Shown one piece after another: positions 39,155 to 47,848 of a stretch of DNA of 64,000 bases. The position numbers were made by a program, and so were the translations under genes. Source of the stretch: Hyphomicrobium_B sp001006785 (GTDB taxonomy: Bacteria; Pseudomonadota; Alphaproteobacteria; Rhizobiales; Hyphomicrobiaceae); assembly GCF_001006785.1 (NCBI RefSeq), contig NZ_CDHO01000002.1, forward strand, positions 62,001 through 126,000, given 5' to 3'. The notes under the pieces were generated by a model. That model saw nothing but the letters and a program-made list of their open reading frames with translations. It ran no database searches and was not told where the DNA came from. How positions within the stretch are numbered: position 1 is the first letter of the stretch; each line of letters starts with the position of its first letter.

Positions 39155-41485
39155 ATGAGAGACGCATTCATTGGATACCCGGCTGAGCCGCCGGAGCTAG
39201 TCGATAACATCACGGCTGGTATTGAGACTTTTCGCAGTTGGCGACGCCCAACGCAACTGCGTCCATGGACCGACTTCGATGGTGCTTCATCACCAATTAT
39301 CAAAGATGTTGTTCGTGCGATCCAAGAATGTGAGGCATCATTCTTTGATATTACCGTTCCGAATCCCAACGTCTTCTACGAAATCGGCTATGCTGTAGGT
39401 CTAGGAAAACCGATCTTCCTCACCTTGCTTGAGGCCTGGAAAGGCGGCATGCAGCGCCAGGTTGAGCTAGGGCTATTTGATACCCACAGACTAAAGCGTT
39501 ATCGGAACGGAGCCGATCTTGCGAACATTGTGCGCGATGCACGCGAGCCTTATCAGCAAAGCCCTCCCGGAATTACAGTCGATCAGACCAGCCCGATATT
39601 TTTCCAGAACCATTTGGAGAAAATCGAATTTGCAACTTCATATTTTTCAGCAGTTAAGGCACAGCGGCTTGGGCTTCGCTCTTATGATCCAGCCGAAGAT
39701 CATCGGTTGCCACTGGACCGCGCGTTCAGGGAAATAAACTCTTCTGGCGGCGTATATCTTTCATTGATACCGCAAACCATAAAAGGCGCAGAGGAGCACA
39801 ATCTTCGCGCTTACCTTCTTGCTGGAATAGCGGACGGCGCTGGCATTCCCCGTGCGGTTTTGAAGTACCAAGACTTCACGGCCCCTTTCGACTTGCGCGA
39901 CGGGGTGACGACAGTCAGAGATCGAAAAGAAATCAACGCGGCGGTTGTTGATCTGGTGCCTAGAATCCATGAGCGCCAACAGCAAATGCGTGTGCCCGCG
40001 CGTCCACTGGCACGATCACATTTGGTGAACCTGTCTCTGGGCGCCACTGCCGCTGAGAACGAACGACTAGTGCTGGATCATTACTTTCTGGAAACCCGCG
40101 AGTTCAAACGTACGCTGCGGGGAGAGGCTAGATTGGTTGTCGGACGAAAAGGGGTAGGAAAGACAGCGATCTTCTGGCAGGTGCGTAATCGTATTAGGGC
40201 CAACCGGGCAAATCTCGTTCTCGATTTGCGTCCGGAAGGCTTCCAGCTTCGAAAATTGAGCGAAGTCATTGCAAATAATTTTTCTGAAGCCACCCACTCG
40301 CACACCATGACGATTTTCTGGGAGTATGTCCTCTACTTAGAACTCGCTCATAAAATTTTGGAGGATGACTATGCAATATATGCCCGCGATAGTCGCATTA
40401 CGGCATCGTACGAAAAACTTAGAAACGCTTATGAAAATGTGGACGAGTTCAGAGAAGGCGATTTCCCAGAGCGGCTTCTCCGATTGATAAACAGGCTTAG
40501 GCAAGAACTTGATACCGATGGCTATATCCGGGATGGCAAAATTCTAACAACTCCCGAACTTACGGAAATGATCTATAGGACGGATTTTCCGAAACTGCGA
40601 AATCTTATCATCGGTTACGTTGCCCTCAAAAAGCAAACCCTCATATTAGTAGATAACTTGGACCGCGGTTGGACTACTGCTGGCGTGACATCTAGTGACG
40701 TTCGCATCGTTCAGTGCCTAATGGACGCTGGAAGACGCATTGAAAGAGCTGCAGGAAAAGCCAATGTTCAAATCTCAACTGTAATTTTTCTCCGCGACGA
40801 CATTTATCATTGGCTAATGGATGAAGCGAGCGATCGCGGCAAGGATAGTATTGTTTGGGTTCAATGGCGGGAGCCTGATTTATTGCTCCAATTAGTTGAA
40901 GCTAGATTGCAGACTGCGTGCGCGGAACTTGGGATCGAACCGCCGTTAAAGTTTGAGGATATTGTTGAGGGGAATATCGAAGGCGAACCTGTCTTCGATT
41001 ACTTGGTTCGGCATTGCCTTCGCCGTCCACGATCGCTGCTAGACATGATTGAACTCTGCTTGTCTAACGCGGCACTTTCGGGAAGGGGGAAGATTACTGG
41101 CGCTGACGCTAAGCGAGCAGTTGCCTCCTATTCAACCGATATGCTTCGCGATTTGAACTATGAAATTCGTGACGTCGCACCCAACGCTAATCGCGTCATC
41201 TACTCTTACGCGAACGAGGGGATCAGGTTAGACAAACGCAATATCGAACGCATTGCGAGTCAACAACTAAAGGACGCCGCGGCTAGCGAGCGTTTTGTGC
41301 GAATGATGTTGTGGTTCGGATTTTTTGGAGTCATTGGATCTGGCGGCGCTGAAAATTACGTCTTTGATCATGGTGACGACGTTCAACTATTACTATCGCA
41401 CGCTGGGAAGGCTAATAATCCGATCTTTTGCATTCATCCGCTGTTTCGCAGCGCTCTCTCTGCACGCGTTGATCTGCTTTTCTAA
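39155..41485 (+). CDS. Predicted defence NTPase with two TIR/deoxyribosyltransferase-like domains
   Basis: A 776-aa protein in three parts. Residues 1-110 are a nucleoside-deoxyribosyltransferase/TIR-like fold (FIGYPAEPPEL at the start; SFFDITVPNPNVFYEIGYAVGLGKPIFLTL, whose Glu matches the catalytic position of such enzymes). Residues about 150-280 look like a second, weaker copy (AFREINSSGGVYLSLIP, NLRAYLLAGIADGAGIPRAVL). From about 300 a P-loop NTPase follows: VGRKGVGKTAIFWQVR (about 329-340) and LILVDNLDRGW (about 497), like the Sll1717-type ATPases. A sensor NTPase coupled to an NAD- or nucleotide-cleaving domain is a common abortive-infection plan; that role is inferred. Confidence 0.8.
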   Translation: MRDAFIGYPAEPPELVDNITAGIETFRSWRRPTQLRPWTDFDGASSPIIKDVVRAIQECEASFFDITVPNPNVFYEIGYAVGLGKPIFLTLLEAWKGGMQRQVELGLFDTHRLKRYRNGADLANIVRDAREPYQQSPPGITVDQTSPIFFQNHLEKIEFATSYFSAVKAQRLGLRSYDPAEDHRLPLDRAFREINSSGGVYLSLIPQTIKGAEEHNLRAYLLAGIADGAGIPRAVLKYQDFTAPFDLRDGVTTVRDRKEINAAVVDLVPRIHERQQQMRVPARPLARSHLVNLSLGATAAENERLVLDHYFLETREFKRTLRGEARLVVGRKGVGKTAIFWQVRNRIRANRANLVLDLRPEGFQLRKLSEVIANNFSEATHSHTMTIFWEYVLYLELAHKILEDDYAIYARDSRITASYEKLRNAYENVDEFREGDFPERLLRLINRLRQELDTDGYIRDGKILTTPELTEMIYRTDFPKLRNLIIGYVALKKQTLILVDNLDRGWTTAGVTSSDVRIVQCLMDAGRRIERAAGKANVQISTVIFLRDDIYHWLMDEASDRGKDSIVWVQWREPDLLLQLVEARLQTACAELGIEPPLKFEDIVEGNIEGEPVFDYLVRHCLRRPRSLLDMIELCLSNAALSGRGKITGADAKRAVASYSTDMLRDLNYEIRDVAPNANRVIYSYANEGIRLDKRNIERIASQQLKDAAASERFVRMMLWFGFFGVIGSGGAENYVFDHGDDVQLLLSHAGKANNPIFCIHPLFRSALSARVDLLF

Positions 41486-41815
41486 TTGTCTTAAAGCAAA
41501 ATTCTCGCGATATTGCTGGGCTGGATGATGATCAGGGCATAAGAAATTCATGGCCTGGATATTAGATATCAAGCCACGCTGGTTAAATAAACTGGTGAAA
41601 TGGAACGCGATTTGCCGATCAACGCAGGCTTGAAGGCGAACAGATTGAAGCAATCCTCTGACTGCTTTGATGTTGAAATAGAGCATGGCGCGCTCAAGCT
41701 GCAGAAGCATAAATCGGATGGCGACCGTGTCCTCAACGACTTGAGTCGTGACAATGATAGAAGGACCCTTGAGGCCCAGCGGGATTAGGCTCTTAGCCTA
41801 TCAAGCTACGAGTTG
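41486..41815. other. Gap with no secure gene
   Basis: 330 bp between two converging genes. A minus-strand frame at 41393-41710 (105 aa, start MLLQLERAMLYF) has protein-like composition but overlaps the end of the NTPase gene and lacks a ribosome binding site. A plus-strand frame at 41600-41788 is its shadow. Neither is called. Confidence 0.35.
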
Positions 41816-42043
41816 TTAGGATATCTGGGCCAGTCCAATCATTTCAAGAAGAGCTGTATTCTGACCGCGTAAGATGCCGGCAGATGCACTGTCATTGTCG
41901 CAATCGATGGTGGCGAAGTAGGTGGCTTTGATCTCTCCTCGTTCGGTCATTGTAGGTAGATCTTGCAAACCAGAAATCAGTTTCGATTGCTCATCTTGTT
42001 CGCGCTTCTCAAGTTCTCCACTCAGAGCAGCAAAGTCGGGCAT
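41816..42043 (-). CDS. Small protein downstream of the core-only recombinase
   Basis: A 75-aa acidic soluble protein (start MPDFAALSGELEKREQDEQSKLI) that begins 21 bp after the recombinase stop on the same strand, so probably one transcript. An AGAGAGAG tract lies upstream. No family recognised; it could be an accessory or directionality factor by position only. Confidence 0.5.
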   Translation of the reverse strand: MPDFAALSGELEKREQDEQSKLISGLQDLPTMTERGEIKATYFATIDCDNDSASAGILRGQNTALLEMIGLAQIS

Positions 42044-42064
42044 GTGGCTCTCTCTTTCTGAAGG

Positions 42065-42643
42065 CTAGACGAGATCAACGACGCGCTTCTGAGCAGCGGC
42101 ATCGGCTTCAATATAGCGTTGGGTGGTGCTGAGTGCCTTATGGCCGGCAAGCACCTGAACGTCTCTGAGCGATCCACCAACTGTAGAGATCTTACGCGCC
42201 GCGTTCGTTATGAACGTTCGCCTTCCGGAATGGCTGGAACAGCCTTGAAGACCAATCCGATGAAACCAAGCCGCAAATAGATTGACGATGGCGGCAGCAG
42301 AGAACTGTTCTGAACGTTCAGTAACGATGACGTAGGGAGAATGGCTGGCGTGCTTCTGTAACTCTTGTAAGGCGGCTTTCAGTTCTTTGTTGAGGGGAAT
42401 GATGCGGCCGGATTTCCCTTTGCTAGCCGCGTTCCTGAGATGCATGGCTCCGCTCAATTGACCTTGAGCATCTGTGACCATGTCCCAGGTGAGGTTCGCA
42501 ATCTCCTTAGCCCTCAGACCTGCTTTGATAGAGAGCAGGGCGATCACCTTATTGCGTAACGGGTAGCGTGTGCCCTTCAGCATCATGAAGAGAAGAGCGA
42601 CTTGGCTCTTGCAAAGCGTCTTCGCTTGTTTCGTTAGGCCCAT
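42065..42643 (-). CDS. Core-only tyrosine recombinase (XerC/D-like catalytic domain)
   Basis: A 192-aa protein that is nearly all catalytic domain. The residues expected of a tyrosine recombinase are present: Arg in SIKAGLRAKEIANLTW, HSGRRTFIT for the HxxR pair, LAGHKALSTTQRYIEAD for the second His and the Tyr nucleophile. The N-terminal core-binding domain is missing apart from a short helix, as in small recombinases of mobile elements. ATG at 42643; a TTG two codons earlier is possible. It is a second recombinase in the island. Confidence 0.88.
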   Translation of the reverse strand: MGLTKQAKTLCKSQVALLFMMLKGTRYPLRNKVIALLSIKAGLRAKEIANLTWDMVTDAQGQLSGAMHLRNAASKGKSGRIIPLNKELKAALQELQKHASHSPYVIVTERSEQFSAAAIVNLFAAWFHRIGLQGCSSHSGRRTFITNAARKISTVGGSLRDVQVLAGHKALSTTQRYIEADAAAQKRVVDLV

Positions 42644-42786
42644 GTTCAACTCATTATGTTTTCAGCTGCAGACCAGCCGAAATAATGAGTCAGGATGAGT
42701 CCTGGAGCAAGCGAATGAAAAAGTGAGTCGATTTCAGTGACTTGGTGGGACTGATTGGAAAACATAGGTTTCGCAACCAGTTGATC

Positions 42787-43962
42787 TCAGGGGGCCGGTG
42801 CATCGGTCTCTAGAATAAGCTTTGCGCGGTAATAGAGTTCATCGAAAGTGATGATTTCTGGCGCCGATAGATTCCGCCGGTAAAGCTCAAACGATCTGAA
42901 CTTGCCTTCGTGCGTTCGACTGTTGACTAGGAACTCACTTAAACGACCTATGATCAGAAAACTTTTGGGAGAAATCCCGTACAAAACTTCATCAGTAGGG
43001 CTTCCATCTTCTTTCACAATTGGTAGGCGTTCTCCAATCCGGCGCAACGCCGCGTACATTGTTCCCTGTGCCTGAGATACGCCTCCGCTCAATTCGTCTG
43101 ATGGCCGCCAAATATCAGAACGGTAGGAGCGATCAATAAGAAGTTCAGTGTCATGCCGTTTAATTTCAACAAAGCAAAGTGAGCTTATCAATCCACGCGT
43201 TCTGAGAACTGCATCTGCCCGCTTTCCCCGCCCACTTATATCAGCGCCACGGACCACACGTTCAAGTTTCCTCTCGTCAAGCGCACTAAGGAAAACGGAC
43301 GTCAAGCCGTATCCAAAGATCCATTTGTTTCCTTCAAAGAAATCCTGCCACAGAGCTTCTCCTGATAAGCCAAGCCGCTGTTCCTCTGATTGGAAGAACT
43401 CCTGATCATCCAAGAGTTGTGAAAACCTGTGAAGTTGTCGGCGTCTGTAACCAAGGGCGACAACGTCTCTACCAGTAACTTCGTTCTGCGCCATCTGAGC
43501 GAAGAGGGCTTCGTTGTCTAAAACCAGACGCCTTGCTTGGTCGTGAGATAGGATAAGCTTGCGAAGCTGCTCATCGGTGAGATTTATCCTTTGCGCGGAA
43601 GTCAACGGAATGCGCCGCAAGTTCGCTACGAACTCTAGAAGTGTATCGATTTCAGAGCCCGTAAAGGCAAAATGCGATTTAAAAGGCATGCCACTGAGCT
43701 TGAAATACCGCTGCAATTTTAGAATTTGAAGAGATCGATCATCTTCATAAAAGCTTGCAACAATTTCTTCCCTTTGGCCGGGGGTAACGCGCAAAACTTG
43801 CTCGCCGATTTTCTGAATATCTCCAACGTCAAGTTCGGCATCAATCACTTTAGAAGCAATGCGCATTGGCCTCTCGTCCGCGCGGCTCCTGAGGCGCTTA
43901 CTGACGTAAGTTTTGTCAGGCTTCTTGTTCACGAAGTACGAATAGTCATCATCGTCTTGCAT
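42787..43962 (-). CDS. Shedu-type antiphage nuclease (DUF4263, SduA-like)
   Basis: A 391-aa protein. The C-terminal half (about 205-310) matches the DUF4263 pattern of Shedu: LWQDFFEGNKWIFGYGL, GKRADAVLRTRG, CFVEIKRHDTELL and YRSDIWRPSDELSGGVSQAQGTM. D-(x)n-ExK is the PD-(D/E)xK nuclease centre. The N-terminal 200 residues are a family-variable sensor-like region. Shedu alone protects against phage in known cases. It is a single-gene system, here next to a predicted NTPase defence gene. Start at 43962 has only a weak ribosome binding site. Confidence 0.87.
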   Translation of the reverse strand: MQDDDDYSYFVNKKPDKTYVSKRLRSRADERPMRIASKVIDAELDVGDIQKIGEQVLRVTPGQREEIVASFYEDDRSLQILKLQRYFKLSGMPFKSHFAFTGSEIDTLLEFVANLRRIPLTSAQRINLTDEQLRKLILSHDQARRLVLDNEALFAQMAQNEVTGRDVVALGYRRRQLHRFSQLLDDQEFFQSEEQRLGLSGEALWQDFFEGNKWIFGYGLTSVFLSALDERKLERVVRGADISGRGKRADAVLRTRGLISSLCFVEIKRHDTELLIDRSYRSDIWRPSDELSGGVSQAQGTMYAALRRIGERLPIVKEDGSPTDEVLYGISPKSFLIIGRLSEFLVNSRTHEGKFRSFELYRRNLSAPEIITFDELYYRAKLILETDAPAP

Positions 43963-44106
43963 GATGCTCGCCGAATGGGGACGCTGCCGCTAGCTATTTC
44001 GCCGGAAAGTACATCCATGACGCTCTGATGCGAGACTTCGTGCACCCAGAATGGATGTTCTCCACTATTATGTAATGGCGGAAGGATGGTCCATAAGCAT
44101 GTTCTA

Positions 44107-44337
44107 TTAGCTCGCCCGGAAAGGCTGCATCATTCGGTTGATCCAGTGAAAGTGATCGTCTGGTTCCTGCGCTTTGACGATTCGTGGAAGTTCTTGCTTT
44201 AGAACGTACTGCAGATCGCGAATGATGCAGCGGCGTATCAAAGCCATGCGGGTCCAACCCAGGATAGATGAAGCTTTGTCCAATTGGCTTACTAGATCTG
44301 GTGGGAGGCTAATCAGAATAGGTACGTAATCTTTCAT
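44107..44337 (-). CDS. Ribbon-helix-helix (CopG-like) protein
   Basis: A 76-aa protein: YVPILISLPPDLVSQLDKASSILGWTRMALIRRCIIRDLQYVL gives the strand-helix-helix of RHH DNA-binding dimers, with a Pro/His-rich tail after it. No toxin gene is adjacent, so it is more likely a transcription regulator or an element maintenance protein than an antitoxin. Confidence 0.7.
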   Translation of the reverse strand: MKDYVPILISLPPDLVSQLDKASSILGWTRMALIRRCIIRDLQYVLKQELPRIVKAQEPDDHFHWINRMMQPFRAS

Positions 44338-44559
44338 CGGTCCAGTTTGGAATAGTTAGATTGGGTTCGGTAGAACCGTTGAGTGTCCACTGATAAAATC
44401 ATCACTGAAAATTGGTTGCATTGAGTAATCAAGAGCCGGGCGGGCTCATGACGAAACATCAGTACGATTAGACTAGGGAAGGAGTTTATACAGCGCTACC
44501 CGTGTGAACGTTCATCCAATCAGTGGCATCTAAATAATAGGTCTTGGTTCTATATTTAG

Positions 44560-44865
44560 CGATATACCGCAGCCACCATCCCCATCCGTGTAGAGTTTGA
44601 TATCGACTCGCGCGTAACCGAAGCGGGCGTTGCGCAGTGGCAGAGACCTAAAGCAAAGCGCAACAGGGCATGGCCCTTCACACAAGAGGAGGTCAAAGTA
44701 TCTGGCGTTGGAACTGCACAAGATTTCCAGCAGCCTCTGGATTTGATCGGCTGGGAAGAATATTGGCAGAAAATCCTGGACGAAGCAGATATGCTATTCG
44801 GTTTAAGCGACGAAACTGAAAGCGCTCCAGTGAAGAAAAAAGTCAAGAAGAAGACGGCTGTTTAA
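44560..44865 (+). pseudogene. Start-less plus-strand coding remnant
   Basis: An open plus-strand frame of about 100 codons without an ATG near its beginning. It has convincing protein composition: PIRVEFDIDSRVTEAGV, then AWPFTQEEVKVSGVGT, DLIGWEEYWQKILDEADMLFGL, and a Lys-rich tail KKKVKKKTAV before TAA at 44863-44865. A stop precedes it at 44557. It could be the 3' part of a decayed gene or begin at a rare start. The overlapping minus-strand frame looks like a shadow. Confidence 0.4.
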
Positions 44866-44917
44866 ATCATTCCGCTCATTCGCTGACGTTTCAACGATAA
44901 ATTGTGTCGTATGATGC

Positions 44918-44944
44918 AAAAAAGCTGCCGTTCCTGGCAGCTTT
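44918..44944 (-). terminator. Rho-independent terminator (minus strand)
   Basis: A perfect 9-bp stem AAAGCTGCC / GGCAGCTTT with a 6-nt loop. Read on the minus strand it runs into six Ts, so it closes the HUH-protein transcript; it could also stop plus-strand transcription with a weaker tail. Confidence 0.88.
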
Positions 44945-45055
44945 AAGAGTCGCGTTCTTCGTTGACCGGTCCGATTGCAATTTCCAAAATCGTATCCTGA
45001 CACAGTTGACAGGCTTGATGTCTAGAAAGGCTGTCTATTGGCCGACCAAGAAAGC

Positions 45056-45532
45056 TCAATCTGGATTGTGAAAATTTTCCCAGTCTATCGCATCCGCAAA
45101 CACGCGCTTGGATCGTCCCTTGGCCATATAGCGAACCCAACCGGGATCAGCGGTCGTTATCTCAATCATCCAGTAGCCAAAATCTGTGCGTGGCCAGCAA
45201 TCGTAAATCAGATTCATAAATACGATCTCAGAGACATGTGCGGGCCTATCCAAGCAGAGGTGGTAGTGATAGCGCTCTCCATCTTCCAGGACAGGGATGC
45301 ATCGGATACTGTGGCCTCTCCTCAAATCGCCGCTGCTAAAGATTTTGCCGTTCAGCAAATTCAGGAAGTGCCGCAGGTTCATGCTGGCCTTCAGTGGATC
45401 AAGGCGGATCGTGAAGTGATCTCGCTTGATCGCCTGTTTCATCGTTAGAGTTACCGCATATGGAGCGTTCCAGTGGCCTATTTCCGCAGCCTCAAGAAAT
45501 GCGGTCCGCAAACAATAATCGTAATTATTCAA
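45056..45532 (-). CDS. HUH-motif Rep-like protein of a mobile element
   Basis: A 158-aa protein with features of a small HUH endonuclease/replication protein: ALTLTMKQAI-like opening strand (PYAVTLTMKQA), the His-hydrophobic-His motif in RYHYHLCLD (His89, His91), and WVRYMAKGRSK with Tyr135 and Lys138 (YxxK). It ends IDWENFHNPD. The start is a TTG at 45532 with AGGAAAA upstream. I recall similar unannotated proteins in rhizobial islands. It may nick element DNA for replication or transfer; activity is inferred from motifs only. Confidence 0.68.
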   Translation of the reverse strand: MNNYDYCLRTAFLEAAEIGHWNAPYAVTLTMKQAIKRDHFTIRLDPLKASMNLRHFLNLLNGKIFSSGDLRRGHSIRCIPVLEDGERYHYHLCLDRPAHVSEIVFMNLIYDCWPRTDFGYWMIEITTADPGWVRYMAKGRSKRVFADAIDWENFHNPD

Positions 45533-45940
45533 TATTTTTTCCTTTTTCTAGAATTGATAATATGAATCCATCAAGGGTCCACGTGCGTGAGCCCAAGCAG
45601 GATCGGTTCAGATTGAAATCGGTGGGGTTTATACCGCGCGCCCGGAGCGGCTGTTCAATCGTATAAGGTGTTCGCTGGCCGACAGCGTGGAAGAGCCCTT
45701 GGCGTCTTCCTTCTAGGCGTGGATTTTCCAGCAACCTAGAAACAAATATAGCAGATTCAGCAGATTTTCTCTAGAACAATGATGGTATTTTCTGCTGATT
45801 TTTCATTGTCAGTATACGTATTATATATGCCGAATGCGTGAGGTAAACTGTGCCGTCGGAAGACGAGAAAGGTCATGCTCTGATCTACGAACATTGGATT
45901 ACTTGATGGTAATTATTTTGGTTGGCAGCGCCTAGCGAAA
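45533..45940. other. AT-rich gap between HUH and integrase genes
   Basis: About 410 bp with no secure gene; several AT-rich stretches (45740-45840). A possible site for an origin used by the HUH protein, but I can point to no conserved iterons. Confidence 0.35.
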
Positions 45941-47185
45941 TCACTGACCAAAGGTCTGCAAGTTTTTGACGAGCTCCGGTGAAATCGGCAGGTTGCGGGC
46001 ATAGAATCGTTCAATCTGATTGACGCTGGTGCCAGCATTCTTGGCGAGCGTGTAGATGTTCACTCTGCCTTCTGACAGAACCAGCCTCATGCAAATGGCA
46101 GTGTGGCGCAAACTGTAAATTGTTCTGTCCGTTTGCAGGACCGTATCCTTCTTCAGTCCGGTCTCTTCCATCAGCTTATTGAACTGCCGGGCGAAGACAC
46201 GGGCAGCGGTGGCCCGATTTTCATAGTGCGGCAGAAACAGGTAGTCTTCGCTGGTTGCATCCGGGTAGCGTTCGCAAAGCCGCTTGTAAGGACCGGCGGC
46301 ACCTTCCAAAGTATGGGCCATGCGCATTCCAGTTTTTCCGTTTCGCACTGTGAGCAGGAGCCACTTTCTAATCCTGCCGTCTTTCTCCGCGCGCTGTTGA
46401 ATGCTGACGTCGCTGTGTTTGAGAGCATAGAGTTCGGTTGTCATTGGACGCACGAACGAATGCACTGTGAAGAGAATGAGGTCATGCAACTCTTCCGTCA
46501 CCGCTACGCCACGCACGACGACACCGTCGTCGGCAAGCTTCTTGGCGCCTGCCAGCAGTTTCTTGTATTCGTCAGCTTCGCTGGGAACCAAAGGTTGAAA
46601 GCGGAAAAATGGCCTGGGATTATCCCTGACGGTGACGCGCGGGGTATCCGGTACGACGTCAATCAATCCGTCGTCGCGAACCACCTTCATGACGTTGCGA
46701 AATGCCGCCATCAACGTGTTGCGGGTAGAGGGGGAGAGGTCTGGTCGTCTGGCGGCAATCTTCTCAATGAAAAGTTGCCAGTCCCGCGTCTTTAACTCAC
46801 GAACATCACGCCTAGCAAAATGACGGACCAAACCCCAATCGTCGTTGTCTAGAGCGACGGTAGCTGTCCGAACGTAGTTCGCATTCCGCTCTCCGCGCTG
46901 AGCTTGACCTCTGGCTTTCTCAACGTAGCGCTGCGCGTAGTATTTGAAGCTGTATTCTGGCTCCGCGACCCTCTCGTTCTTGCGCATCTCAGCGGCCAGT
47001 TCTTCCGCCACCTTTCGCGCTTCAAGGCGGCTGGTCTCCTTCGTGGACCTAACAACGTACTTACCTGTTTTGGGGTGCAGGATGCGGGCGTAGTAGTAAG
47101 GTCCAGCGTGCGTCTGGTAGATGGCGACGCCACGCCGGATCTTGACGATCGGACCCTTTAGTCTATGTTTGGACGTCTTCACCAC
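45941..47185 (-). CDS. Tyrosine site-specific integrase of the tRNA-Lys element
   Basis: A 414-424-aa phage-type integrase. The N-terminal arm-binding part (IYQTHAGPYYYARILHPKTGKYVVRSTKETSRLEARKVAEELAAE) is followed by a SAM-like core domain (about 90-180) and the catalytic domain: Arg in SFVRPMTTELYALK, Lys in VRNGKTGM, TIYSLRHTAICMRL for box II (Tyr replaces the first His, as in many related integrases) and SVNQIERFYAR with the nucleophile Tyr. Start may be GTG 47185/47182 or TTG 47215. It lies 90 bp from attR and should catalyse integration into tRNA-Lys. Confidence 0.93.
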   Translation of the reverse strand: MVKTSKHRLKGPIVKIRRGVAIYQTHAGPYYYARILHPKTGKYVVRSTKETSRLEARKVAEELAAEMRKNERVAEPEYSFKYYAQRYVEKARGQAQRGERNANYVRTATVALDNDDWGLVRHFARRDVRELKTRDWQLFIEKIAARRPDLSPSTRNTLMAAFRNVMKVVRDDGLIDVVPDTPRVTVRDNPRPFFRFQPLVPSEADEYKKLLAGAKKLADDGVVVRGVAVTEELHDLILFTVHSFVRPMTTELYALKHSDVSIQQRAEKDGRIRKWLLLTVRNGKTGMRMAHTLEGAAGPYKRLCERYPDATSEDYLFLPHYENRATAARVFARQFNKLMEETGLKKDTVLQTDRTIYSLRHTAICMRLVLSEGRVNIYTLAKNAGTSVNQIERFYARNLPISPELVKNLQTFGQ

Positions 47186-47277
47186 ACCTTTGATTCCAAA
47201 GCGAAAAACAAACAAAATATATAAACTTAAACTATAAACTACCTCATAATACGTTGATTTACAACACGAACAAAATA

Positions 47278-47387
47278 ACTCTTAATCAGCGGGTCCACGG
47301 TTCAAGTCCGTGATCACCCACCATTTCAATGACTTAGCGTTACGGCGTATACGTCGTAAAAACTATAAACTCCTATAAACTTTTTGA
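47278..47387. repeat. Right attachment-site repeat (attR), partial tRNA-Lys
   Basis: Repeats 38674-38783 over 110 bp without gaps. It begins in the anticodon loop, has its own self-complementary T-arm (CACGG-TTCAAGT-CCGTG instead of GTAGG/CCTAC), and ends ATCACCCACCA plus the conserved flank. The compensated T-stem shows it comes from a different functional tRNA-Lys, not from copying of the left one. Confidence 0.92.
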
Positions 47388-47848
47388 TCGTGCCTTTTTG
47401 TGAGGGCAGCTTCAGGAAGCAGCGTGTTGCTCCTGAAGAAACCGTCCGCTCAACTTAAAAAGGTGAAACCAACGTGCGCCGTATCGCCAGCGGTGATAAT
47501 TCCGAACACTCTGATCAATCAGGTGTTCTCTTGTCGATCGGGCCAGCTCCTAACGCACGTAATTTGGCGGGCCGACTAAGGGGCTCAGTATGGCTCTGTG
47601 CTGAGTACGCATCGCTGACAAAATCTAGAGTCGGTGAACCTAGTCAAAGCGACAAACGATCTTGCATCAGACGCCTTGGCAAACACTAGCTATCGCTTCC
47701 GGCAATTGCGTCGCCTCCATACAAGGCCTGTGCGTCGCCCATTTTTGTTGCCGGCAGATCCCGCCTTTCAATAGGAACGTAATCATCATACGATCGCGAC
47801 ACGCGATAGCCAGTCCAGTTTTAAACCGAGAATTGCACGCTTCGAAAC
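47388..47848. other. Left end of a second, tandem element
   Basis: Similarity to the first element's left end continues here: AAGGTGAA, GTGCGCCGTA, and ATAATTCCGAACAC at about 47497 followed by a CTGA/TCAG hairpin at about 47511-47523, matching 38938-38978. A separate hairpin (CTTCAGGA / TCCTGAAG, about 47409-47438) is unique to this copy. No gene is supported in this stretch. Confidence 0.6.

Noticed and set aside
41600..41788. 62-codon plus-strand frame and overlapping minus frames
   Set aside because: Frames on both strands, no start signals; left as an uncalled gap.
44107..44337. Toxin-antitoxin pair based on the RHH protein
   Set aside because: No toxin-like gene overlaps or flanks it in the same orientation.
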